Source of the DNA: JABMQB01 sp963666575
Lineage (GTDB): Bacteria; Bacteroidota; Bacteroidia; Bacteroidales; Prolixibacteraceae
Assembly: GCA_963666575.2 (NCBI GenBank)
Contig: CAXXYG010000027.1
Location: 372,001-436,000, forward strand
Direction: 5' to 3'
Length of the DNA stretch: 64,000 nucleotides
The notes below the pieces were generated by a model. It had not been told where the DNA came from. It ran no database searches and was given only the letters and a program-made list of their open reading frames with translations. The position numbers and the translations under genes are program-made. Positions 37,015 through 44,739 of this stretch are shown here, in pieces. Each line of letters opens with the position of its first letter. Position 1 is the stretch's first letter.

Positions 37015-38283
37015 TTATAATTTATTGGAAAGCAATACTTTTATAAGATGTTGTAATTCAGCAAGTTTTTTTATTTGAAGACAATTTTCAAAAATAACTA
37101 CCTGGCATAAATGAAAGTGGGCAAAACGAACAAACTCAGCAGCTAAAACGGGCAATAATTGATCAAAATCGATAGGTTTTTCTTCGAATTGCAGATTATT
37201 GATAATTAATAATTTGTTTTTCCGGTCAGCTTTTGGGTCAAACCGGGCAATTATTTGATGCCCCCATAAAATTGAAAATACAAAATACCCGAATTTTCGT
37301 TTTGGGGCAGGAGTATAACATTCAAGTGAATATTCAAAATCAAACAATTGTTTAGCCCGTTCACGCTGAATTATCAAATTATCGAACGGAGATAAAAATC
37401 GTACATTTTTTTTGGCTTCTGAATTATTTATTTGGCCTTCGATCTCTGGTAAACCATAATAATCTGTACCAATTTGATCTATTTTAACAGGAATAATCTG
37501 ATTACTCTCAACTAATTTTTTTAATGTATTCGAAATAGCTTTTTTGCAGGCTAACAGCATATCCGAATCGCGGGTAGCTCCAGGCTGAAGGAATTTATAG
37601 ATCTCCTTTTCGCCAACTACTCCTAAAGCTTTTGTTGCCCTTAAAACAATATATTCGGCAGTTTCTTTTTCCGTTGGGAACGATGTATCAATGTCAGAAG
37701 GCAAAACCCGTTCGGTTAAATCATAAACCTTCTGGAAGTTGTGCCGTTCAGAAATCATAAGTTTTCCTTGCCAATAAAGAATTTCGAGGGCAATTTTAGC
37801 AGGTTTCCAATCCCACCAGGTACCGCCCTTTTTGCCAGCTTCTTTCTCAAAATCCTTTGAACTTAACGGGCCTTCATCTTTAACACGTTTAAAAACATCG
37901 TTAATAATCGGTTTGCATATTTCTATTCTGTTTGTAATCCAATGCGACTTTGGATTTTTAAATTTCCGCATGCGTGGCAAACAATACCTAAAATCGGCCA
38001 TTGGTAAATAAGACATCGCATGGCTCCAATATTCAAATATTTTGCGGTCGGTTTTCTGAAGTTCAAACAATAATTCTTCGGAATAATTTGGAGTTCGTGC
38101 CCAAAAGGTTTGGTGATGCGCCCGATTAACTACTGAGATGGTATCAATTTGCACATAACCCAATTTATCAAGGACAGTCATTAGTCCTTCTTTTCCTGAA
38201 GGAATTTGATTTTGCCCGTTTAAGAATTGAGCATTAACGATAATTTTTTGTGCTATTTCGGGTGTGATTTTCAGGAAACTCAT
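37015..38283 (-). CDS. Winged-helix DNA glycosylase of the AlkZ/YcaQ family
   Basis: The product has 422 residues. LGYVQIDTISVVNRAHHQTFWART near residue 35 contains the QxD catalytic motif (QID) of the HTH_42/AlkZ superfamily. WSHAMSYLPM and the winged-helix modules (GVVGEKEIYKFLQPGA; RFLSPFDNLIIQRERAKQLFDFEY) are also typical. These glycosylases remove bulky or crosslinked alkylated bases (azinomycin, nitrogen-mustard lesions). The protein may protect against secondary metabolites or endogenous alkylation. It lies 10 bases after the SPOUT methyltransferase gene and in the same operon as arginine deiminase. Confidence 0.85.
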   Translation of the reverse strand: MSFLKITPEIAQKIIVNAQFLNGQNQIPSGKEGLMTVLDKLGYVQIDTISVVNRAHHQTFWARTPNYSEELLFELQKTDRKIFEYWSHAMSYLPMADFRYCLPRMRKFKNPKSHWITNRIEICKPIINDVFKRVKDEGPLSSKDFEKEAGKKGGTWWDWKPAKIALEILYWQGKLMISERHNFQKVYDLTERVLPSDIDTSFPTEKETAEYIVLRATKALGVVGEKEIYKFLQPGATRDSDMLLACKKAISNTLKKLVESNQIIPVKIDQIGTDYYGLPEIEGQINNSEAKKNVRFLSPFDNLIIQRERAKQLFDFEYSLECYTPAPKRKFGYFVFSILWGHQIIARFDPKADRKNKLLIINNLQFEEKPIDFDQLLPVLAAEFVRFAHFHLCQVVIFENCLQIKKLAELQHLIKVLLSNKL

Positions 38284-38293
38284 AAATAAACTA

Positions 38294-38824
38294 TTAATCC
38301 TTCAATTTATTAAAAATGTCCCAAAGTACGATGCCTGCACATACCGAAATATTAAATGAATGTTTGGTGCCATACTGCGGAATTTCAATGCAGCCATGGC
38401 ACAAATCTACCACCAATTGCTGCACTCCTTTTACTTCATTGCCGAAAACAACAGCTATTTTTTCGTGTTTAGCCGGATAATAATCAGGCAAACTAATACT
38501 ATTCTCGGCCTGTTCGATGGCAAAAACCCGGTAGCCGTTTTGTTTTAAATTTTCAACTGCATCCTGAGTTTTCTCACAATATTTCCAGGGCACAGACCTT
38601 TCAGCATCAAGTGCAGTTTTTCGAATTTCATTATTTGGCGGTGTAGCAGTAATTCCACACAAAATAATTTGTTCGATTAATAATGCATCGGAAGTGCGGA
38701 AAACAGAACCTATATTATTACAACTCCTTATATTATCCAACACCACCACAATTGGTGTTTTGGTGGTTTCTAAAAATTCTTTAACCGAAAGCCTGTTTAA
38801 TTCGTTGTTTTTAAGTTTCCGCAT
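38294..38824 (-). CDS. SPOUT-class tRNA/rRNA 2'-O-methyltransferase (TrmH family)
   Basis: The product has 176 residues. Motif 1 is LDNIRSCNNIGSVFRTSDA, motif 2 VVFGNEVKGV, and motif 3 IEIPQYGTKHSFNISVCAGIVLWDI, together forming the deep trefoil knot that binds SAM. It lacks the N-terminal L30e-like domain of RlmB and is TrmH/TrmL-sized, so the target may be tRNA; the exact nucleotide is not known. It lies between arginine deiminase (3-base gap) and ycaQ (10-base gap). Confidence 0.88.
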   Translation of the reverse strand: MRKLKNNELNRLSVKEFLETTKTPIVVVLDNIRSCNNIGSVFRTSDALLIEQIILCGITATPPNNEIRKTALDAERSVPWKYCEKTQDAVENLKQNGYRVFAIEQAENSISLPDYYPAKHEKIAVVFGNEVKGVQQLVVDLCHGCIEIPQYGTKHSFNISVCAGIVLWDIFNKLKD

Positions 38825-38827
38825 TAA

Positions 38828-40102
38828 TTAATAATTTAATTCCTCCCTGCTTATGGGCATTGTCATACAACGGGCGCCTCCACCACCTCTAGCCAACTCT
38901 GATCCTTCGATGGTTACCACACACTTTTTGTAATCATCGGGATGGATTTTCCCTTTTATGATATCTTTGGCTTTTAACACTTCAAAACCATTATTATTTA
39001 ATGCCTCAATTGTATAATTATTACGCTGGTACCCAATTATTTTCCCAGGAGCAAAAGCAAAAAAATTGGCTCCACTGTGCCATTGTTCGCGCATCTGTGT
39101 CCAGCTGTCGTCTATTCCTCCACAAAGAACTGGCTTTAAATCAATACCCAGTTTTTTTAGCGCTTCGGTAATATTTACTTCATCCTTAATTTTTGATACT
39201 TCACCATTTTCAATAGAAACATGAATTGTCCGTAACTTATTCATATTATAAATTACCGGCTCATAAACCATACACGTATCCACATCTAAAAATGTAAAAA
39301 CCATATCGAGGTGAATAAATGATTCAGGCTTTGAGGGCAACTCCTGAATAATAATATGGTATGTTTTCTCATTATTTAATTTCAGATTTTCAATAATAAA
39401 ATCGATGCCTTGAGTTGTTGTACGGACACCAGTTCCAATCACAAAAATATTGTTGCTTGCAACCTGAAAATCACCACCTTCGATGGTGATGCCTGATTCT
39501 GCTTTTATCCCCTTTTCAGGATTAATAGCATTAATTGTTGTTGTTTCAAAAACCGGATGATGGTTAAAAATGGCATCCATTATTATAGCTTCGCGGTCGC
39601 GGACTTTATTAGCCATTTTCCCAATTAACACTTTATCATTCATCCCCATAGCGGCATCGCGGGTAAAAAACAGATTGTGCAATGGCGGCAATAAAAAATG
39701 TTCATTACTTAAATAATTCGTTAATGTATTTTTCTCAAGAACAACACCTTCAATAAGCTGCCGCGATAAATCTTCAGAATTTAACGGATATAATTTTTGC
39801 TGAAGAGAACAAATATTTTCATTACAACAAATGTTTTCCAACAATTGATTTTTGACAGAATCAATCTCCAAAATATCACTCAACAATTTTTTAACTTCAA
39901 ATGTCTGAGTCACTTTATCAAGTACTCCATTTAATTGTTGATATTCCTGCGAAGCAACATTCAAATTTAAAATATCGCTATACAAAGCCCTTTCAGCGTT
40001 TTCAGGTGTCATATTTTCTACCTCAGATCCCGGATGGTGTATTAAAACACAATTTAATTTCCCGATTTCTGAGTTAATACATGTTTTAATTTTTGATGCC
40101 AT
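38828..40102 (-). CDS. arcA: Arginine deiminase
   Basis: The product has 424 residues. Guanidine-modifying-enzyme motifs are complete: FTRDAAMGMNDKVLIG, TIEGGDF, IHLDMVFTFLD (catalytic Asp/His region), and the C-terminal nucleophile Cys in GGGGARCMTMPISRE. It converts arginine to citrulline and ammonia, normally the first step of the ArcA-ArcB-ArcC ATP-yielding pathway. No ornithine carbamoyltransferase or carbamate kinase gene is nearby; instead it heads an operon with an RNA methyltransferase and a DNA glycosylase. It may work as a nitrogen-release or acid-resistance enzyme with arcB/arcC elsewhere. The 96-base gap to the divergent DUF4294 gene holds its promoter. Confidence 0.94.
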   Translation of the reverse strand: MASKIKTCINSEIGKLNCVLIHHPGSEVENMTPENAERALYSDILNLNVASQEYQQLNGVLDKVTQTFEVKKLLSDILEIDSVKNQLLENICCNENICSLQQKLYPLNSEDLSRQLIEGVVLEKNTLTNYLSNEHFLLPPLHNLFFTRDAAMGMNDKVLIGKMANKVRDREAIIMDAIFNHHPVFETTTINAINPEKGIKAESGITIEGGDFQVASNNIFVIGTGVRTTTQGIDFIIENLKLNNEKTYHIIIQELPSKPESFIHLDMVFTFLDVDTCMVYEPVIYNMNKLRTIHVSIENGEVSKIKDEVNITEALKKLGIDLKPVLCGGIDDSWTQMREQWHSGANFFAFAPGKIIGYQRNNYTIEALNNNGFEVLKAKDIIKGKIHPDDYKKCVVTIEGSELARGGGGARCMTMPISREELNY

Positions 40103-40198
40103 ATATTCCCCCTTTTAATAACCAACAAATATATAAACTTCTTTTCAGGGATAATTGAATAATAAATTATTCGTTCTAATTTTACAACAGATAAATAT

Positions 40199-40786
40199 AT
40201 GTTGAAGAAATTCCTTTTAATACTAATTTTCATTTACTGCCTCTATCCATTGTTGGCGCAAACTAAGAACAAGCCTGAATATTGGATAGGGACTGTACAA
40301 AATGGCGATACAATTGTGCAACGCCAACTAAAAGAAATATGGGTTTCGCCCCGCAGGAATTTTAAAAACCTTCGTCATGAGAAAAAATTTTGGCGATATG
40401 TTTATAAAGTAAAAAAAGTGTATCCATACGCCAAACGTGCCAATGAACTCATAAAAAAATACGAACCTGAATACCTTGCGCTTGATAAACACCGCGATAA
40501 ACGTAGATTGATTAAAAAAGTTGAAAAAGAGTTGATGGGGCAATACGAAAATGAATTAAAAAAACTCACTATTTCTGAAGGGAAAATACTTATTAAATTA
40601 ATCGATCGCGAAACCTCCAAAACTTCGTATACTTTAATTAAAGAATTTAAAGGCGGTTTTTCTGCTTTCTTCTGGCAATCGATAGCACGGTTGTTTGGAA
40701 ACAGTTTAAAGTCGGAATATGATCCTCTGGGCGAAGACCGGCCTATTGAAGAAATCGTAAAAATGATTGAATTAGGGTATATTTAA
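40199..40786 (+). CDS. DUF4294 family secreted protein
   Basis: The product has 195 residues. A signal peptide ends near LLAQ (residue 21). The remainder matches DUF4294: GDTIVQRQLKEIWVSPRRNFKN, KVKKVYPYAKRANELIKKY, and DRETSKTSYTLIKEFKGGFSAFFWQSIARLFG. It is mostly helical and very rich in Lys/Arg. The family is a Bacteroidota periplasmic or secreted protein of unknown function. It stands alone between two genes transcribed away from it or toward it. Confidence 0.85.
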   Translation: MLKKFLLILIFIYCLYPLLAQTKNKPEYWIGTVQNGDTIVQRQLKEIWVSPRRNFKNLRHEKKFWRYVYKVKKVYPYAKRANELIKKYEPEYLALDKHRDKRRLIKKVEKELMGQYENELKKLTISEGKILIKLIDRETSKTSYTLIKEFKGGFSAFFWQSIARLFGNSLKSEYDPLGEDRPIEEIVKMIELGYI

Positions 40787-40829
40787 AGAAGGCAGCAAGC
40801 TGTATTTGTTTAGTCCTTTGTCAATTATT

Positions 40830-42245
40830 TTATTTACCGTTCCCTTTAAAACAAATCATCAGGGTATAAATAAGAATTTTAAAGTCGATGTAAAGTGATA
40901 TATTCTTCAGATAGATCATGTCATACGGTAGCCTTTCAAGCATTTCATCAACATTTGAAGCGTACCCGTATTTCACCTGCCCCCACGACGTAATTCCAGG
41001 CCTAAGCTTATGAAGGTGGGTATAATGAGGGGCTAGTTGCGTAATTTGGTCAATGTAAAATCTCCTTTCAGGCCTTGGCCCAACTATCGACATGTCGCCA
41101 ATAACAACATTGTAAAACTGAGGAATTTCATCGAGGTGAGTTTTCCGTAAAAACTTACCGATTTTTGTAATTCGCTCATCTTCTTTGCTTGACAATGCAG
41201 GCCCTGCTTCTTCTGCGTCGGAAATCATACTTCGGAACTTATATATAATAAAAGGTTTACCAAATTTACCAACGCGTTCTTGTTTAAAAAAGATATTCCC
41301 TTTTGATGTTGTTTTAATAATTAAAGCAATTGCAATAAAAACGGGCGAAAAAACAACCATTGCCACAAGTGAAAAAACCAGGTCAAAAACCCGTTTAACA
41401 TTTTCCTGCCAACCGGGCATCAATCCATTTGAAATTTTTATGAGCGGACTGCTGTATATGGTATTTATTTTAACTGTCCCCGATAAGAAATCATACAAAT
41501 CAGGAATTCCCCAAATGGTTATTTGCCTGTTCTCAACGACAGTTAATATTTCGTTTAACTTTTGATGTTCAATGGTTTCAACGGCAATTATTACCTCTTC
41601 AATTTCCCTAGTTTTTAAAATTTCATCGATCGATCCAATATCACCTAGCCGGGGAATGTATTTACTCAACAAATCACCGTTATTGTTTTTAATACTCACA
41701 AATCCAATAAACCGATTTCCAGCTGGCCGCTGCTGAGCCATCATACTTTCGTACAATTGAACGGCCTTTTTATTGCTACCTATTATTAGCGTATTAAATC
41801 CTAATTGCCGGTTATGAATGCGATGAATGGTACGGGTTGTAAGTATTAGGCGGAAAATGTATGTAAATCCGAACTGAAGTGCCAAAAGAGTAAAAAAGAG
41901 CTGATAATAATTTTTGTACGAACTAATAAAATCATCCAATATTAAAGCAAAAAATATGACCACAACCCCAGTTAAAGAGGTCACAAATGTTTGCCCTAAT
42001 TCAATTAACCGCGAACGGCGAAAAATATTTTTATAAAATCCTGTAATATAATATATCGTTACCCAGAACAATGGTATGACCAACAAACCTAAAAAAAACC
42101 TGGAGGTGAATTCCAAAGGAATATCAATACCAAATCGCTGAGGTTCAATAAATTCTTTCCGGTAAATATAAAAGGCAACCCAGCTAACTACTGCTGCTAT
42201 TAAATCAAAAGTAAAATATTTAGCAACCTGGTGCTTTTTATTCAT
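40830..42245 (-). CDS. Undecaprenyl-phosphate glucose/sugar phosphotransferase (polyprenyl glycosylphosphotransferase)
   Basis: The product has 471 residues. Four N-terminal membrane helices (about 12-125) precede a Rossmann-like domain (about 140-260, TLIIGSNKKAVQLYESM) and a fifth helix (about 285-310). The catalytic bacterial sugar transferase domain follows, with FFKQERVGKFGKPFIIYKFRSM, THLDEIPQFYNVVIGDMSIVGPRPE, and LRPGITSWGQVKYGYA. This is the WcaJ/PglC-like initiating enzyme that puts the first sugar phosphate on undecaprenyl phosphate for exopolysaccharide or O-antigen synthesis. No other polysaccharide genes surround it. A 113-base gap separates it from the Gfo/Idh-like gene upstream. 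Confidence 0.92.
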   Translation of the reverse strand: MNKKHQVAKYFTFDLIAAVVSWVAFYIYRKEFIEPQRFGIDIPLEFTSRFFLGLLVIPLFWVTIYYITGFYKNIFRRSRLIELGQTFVTSLTGVVVIFFALILDDFISSYKNYYQLFFTLLALQFGFTYIFRLILTTRTIHRIHNRQLGFNTLIIGSNKKAVQLYESMMAQQRPAGNRFIGFVSIKNNNGDLLSKYIPRLGDIGSIDEILKTREIEEVIIAVETIEHQKLNEILTVVENRQITIWGIPDLYDFLSGTVKINTIYSSPLIKISNGLMPGWQENVKRVFDLVFSLVAMVVFSPVFIAIALIIKTTSKGNIFFKQERVGKFGKPFIIYKFRSMISDAEEAGPALSSKEDERITKIGKFLRKTHLDEIPQFYNVVIGDMSIVGPRPERRFYIDQITQLAPHYTHLHKLRPGITSWGQVKYGYASNVDEMLERLPYDMIYLKNISLYIDFKILIYTLMICFKGNGK

Positions 42246-42358
42246 AAATTTTTTCAGTTAAGATGGCCGTTTAGTCACATGCAACTTTATAAAGTTGCAA
42301 ACTATTAACGCACCTCTTAAATTATTATTGCGGCAAAAGTAATAAAATGGATATAAAA

Positions 42359-43222
42359 CTATAAGGATGTTACATTCAATTTATTCTGAATGCTTTTCAC
42401 TGTATCAACAATGGTTACATATTCACTGATACCACTTAATGGGAACTGCTTTTTCTTAATTGAAGCAAAAAAAGCCTCGACCTCATTTTTGTAACTCTGA
42501 TTATTAATTTTTACAGGGCCCTTAATTCCATTTATCAAACCTGAACAAAAGTCAACCTTAAAAAATTCCTTTCCCGTATAAAACGTACAAATCTGGCTAT
42601 CTTCATCTGAATTTATAAAATCGATATTTAGGACCGAAGCATCTGAAAAATCAAACCTGAAATTCCGGAAAAGAAACTTCTCTCCACCTTTCCCCAATGC
42701 AGTAGGTTTAATTTTAATTATATCTTTATCAATTAAATTAATTGACAATAATACCAACTCCGAAACAATCTTTTCAATTTCGGTTGAATCTTTTAATCCA
42801 ATTTTAAAATCAATGTAAAATGACCCTTCTGATTTAGCAGAAATGTATTGGATCTGAGGCAAATAATAATAAGGATTTTTAATCTGTACAATTGTATTTG
42901 CTTCATCAACCAGCTTTATAAGTTCCTGGCATTGTTCATCCGAAAATTTAGGGAATTCTAATAAAAAAATATGTTTGTTCCGTTTAATCGATTCTTTTAT
43001 TAATTCGTACGGCACCAATGTGGTATCTTCAAGGAATATGGCATCGCAACGCTCAATTAACTCAATGCGGTTATATTCAGGAATAGCAAAACGATAATCA
43101 GAAGCCTGGTCTTTTATTCCTACTGATGATTTTCCCTGAATCCGAATATCAGTATAATTAACCAACGATTCAATTTGTTTCTCAAGTGTATCAAATTTCC
43201 CTATTAATCCCACATTTAGCAT
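42359..43222 (-). CDS. Gfo/Idh/MocA-like oxidoreductase homologue, degenerate
   Basis: The product has 287 residues, shorter than usual (about 330-380). The N-terminus LNVGLIGKFDTLEKQIESLV and RCDAIFLEDTTLVPYELIKESIKRNKHIFLLEFPKFSD resemble the Rossmann fold of the sugar dehydrogenase family. The expected GxGxxG loop is only partly kept (GLIGKF), and the catalytic EKP Lys becomes EFPK. The C-terminal half has the usual beta-sheet look. NAD(P) binding and catalysis may be lost, leaving a binding or regulatory protein. It sits upstream of the sugar transferase on the same strand, consistent with a polysaccharide role. Confidence 0.65.
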   Translation of the reverse strand: MLNVGLIGKFDTLEKQIESLVNYTDIRIQGKSSVGIKDQASDYRFAIPEYNRIELIERCDAIFLEDTTLVPYELIKESIKRNKHIFLLEFPKFSDEQCQELIKLVDEANTIVQIKNPYYYLPQIQYISAKSEGSFYIDFKIGLKDSTEIEKIVSELVLLSINLIDKDIIKIKPTALGKGGEKFLFRNFRFDFSDASVLNIDFINSDEDSQICTFYTGKEFFKVDFCSGLINGIKGPVKINNQSYKNEVEAFFASIKKKQFPLSGISEYVTIVDTVKSIQNKLNVTSL

Positions 43223-43334
43223 AAAACAAATATAAATATTAATGCATTCAACTAAAGAACTAAAAACCAGAACTTATTAACGATTTTTGTTAATATTGAT
43301 TCAAAATAGTGGGCAATTCCAAAACATTTTGGAC

Positions 43335-43342
43335 TATTTTTG
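43335..43342 (+). promoter_or_regulatory. Predicted -7 element for pcm
   Basis: TATTTTTG matches TAnnTTTG, 23 bases before the pcm ATG. A properly spaced -33 TTG is not seen. Confidence 0.4.
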
Positions 43343-43365
43343 TACCATAAATCAACGCGGAGATA

Positions 43366-44013
43366 ATGATAGATGGATTTCAACATCAAGGATTAAGGAA
43401 ACAACTTGTAGAGGGGTTAAAAGCAAAGGGGATTAAAAATGAAAATATTTTAAAGGCCATTGGTAATGTTCCAAGGCATCTTTTTATGGAAAGCACCTTT
43501 CTAAAATTTGCTTATAAAGACCAGGCTTTCCCAATAGGTGCCGGGCAAACAATCTCGCAGCCGTATACTGTCGCTATTCAAACACAGTTACTTGATATCC
43601 AAAAGCGTGACAAAGTTCTAGAAGTTGGAACAGGTTCGGGCTACCAGGCGGCAGTTCTTGTTGAATTAGGGGCTATGGTATTTTCAATTGAAAGGCAACG
43701 TTCGTTATACCTGAAAACACAAACCTTACTTGCTCAGTTAAATTATCGGCCAAACTTATTTTTAGGCGATGGTAACAATGGGCTACCTTCATACAGCCCA
43801 TTCGATAAAATAATTGTAACAGCAGGCTCCTCCAGTATTCCTGAAAAATTAAAATTACAGTTGAAAATTGGAGGAAAATTAGTAATTCCTGTGGGCAACG
43901 AAACCCGCCAGGAAATGTTTCTGATAACACGCTTAAGTGATAATGAATTTAAAACCGAAAAACACGGAAGTTTTGTGTTTGTACCTCTTTTAAAAGGAAT
44001 CGTAAACAATTAG
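43366..44013 (+). CDS. pcm: Protein-L-isoaspartate O-methyltransferase
   Basis: The product has 215 residues. Motifs are complete: NVPRHLFM, AYKDQAFPIGAGQTISQPYTVA, and the SAM loop VLEVGTGSGYQAAVL. It methylates isoaspartyl residues in aged proteins so they can revert to Asp. It is followed two bases later by the MBL hydrolase gene; the two form an operon, and gcvP lies downstream on the same strand. Confidence 0.95.
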   Translation: MIDGFQHQGLRKQLVEGLKAKGIKNENILKAIGNVPRHLFMESTFLKFAYKDQAFPIGAGQTISQPYTVAIQTQLLDIQKRDKVLEVGTGSGYQAAVLVELGAMVFSIERQRSLYLKTQTLLAQLNYRPNLFLGDGNNGLPSYSPFDKIIVTAGSSSIPEKLKLQLKIGGKLVIPVGNETRQEMFLITRLSDNEFKTEKHGSFVFVPLLKGIVNN

Positions 44014-44015
44014 AT

Positions 44016-44654
44016 ATGCTTACAATTAAAAAATTTGTAGTTAATCCACTTCAGGAAAATTCATTTGTATTATACGATGAAACAAAAGAATGTATTATTA
44101 TTGACGCCGGTTTTTATTACGACGACGAAAAAACCGAAATTGATACTTTTATTGTAGAGAACCAATTAATTGTTACAAAACTCGTAAATACCCATTGCCA
44201 TTTCGACCATATTATGGGTATTGAATATTTACGTGGAAAATACAAAGTCCCATTTTTTGCTCATAAAGAAGATTCATTCTGGATTGAAAAAGCTGTTGAA
44301 CAAGGCGAAATGTTCAATATTCCAATGAACCCTGTTTCACCAATCGATACATATATTGATGAAAACAACCTTGTGGAATTTGGCAATAGCAGCCTGAGAG
44401 TAATACATGTACCGGGGCATTCACCCGGGCATATTGTATTTTATTCTGAGGAAAATTCAAAATTAATTGCCGGCGATGTACTGTTTTATGGCAGTATAGG
44501 ACGGGCTGATTTACCTGGTGGCGATTACAATACATTGGTCAGTGCCATTAAATCAAAAGTGCTTGTTTTGCCTACTGATACCAAAGTTTACTGTGGCCAC
44601 GGGCCCGAAACCACAATCGGATTCGAAAAAGCCAATAATCCGTTTCTAAATTAA
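44016..44654 (+). CDS. MBL-fold metallohydrolase (glyoxalase II-like)
   Basis: The product has 212 residues. The metal-binding HxHxDH motif is NTHCHFDHIMG; further ligands are in VPGHSPGHIVFYS, IAGDVLF, and CGHGPETTIG. This is the short glyoxalase II-like group of Bacteroidota, without the substrate-binding C-terminal domain of classical GloB. A thioesterase or persulfide-type hydrolase is the likely function; the substrate is unknown. It is in a two-gene unit with pcm. Confidence 0.9.
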   Translation: MLTIKKFVVNPLQENSFVLYDETKECIIIDAGFYYDDEKTEIDTFIVENQLIVTKLVNTHCHFDHIMGIEYLRGKYKVPFFAHKEDSFWIEKAVEQGEMFNIPMNPVSPIDTYIDENNLVEFGNSSLRVIHVPGHSPGHIVFYSEENSKLIAGDVLFYGSIGRADLPGGDYNTLVSAIKSKVLVLPTDTKVYCGHGPETTIGFEKANNPFLN

Positions 44655-44739
44655 TTATTTTAATAGACAAAAATCATTTTTTTGGTTGCCCCAATGCAGT
44701 AACATTGTCACATAAATAAATAAATATAAAACAGCCACA

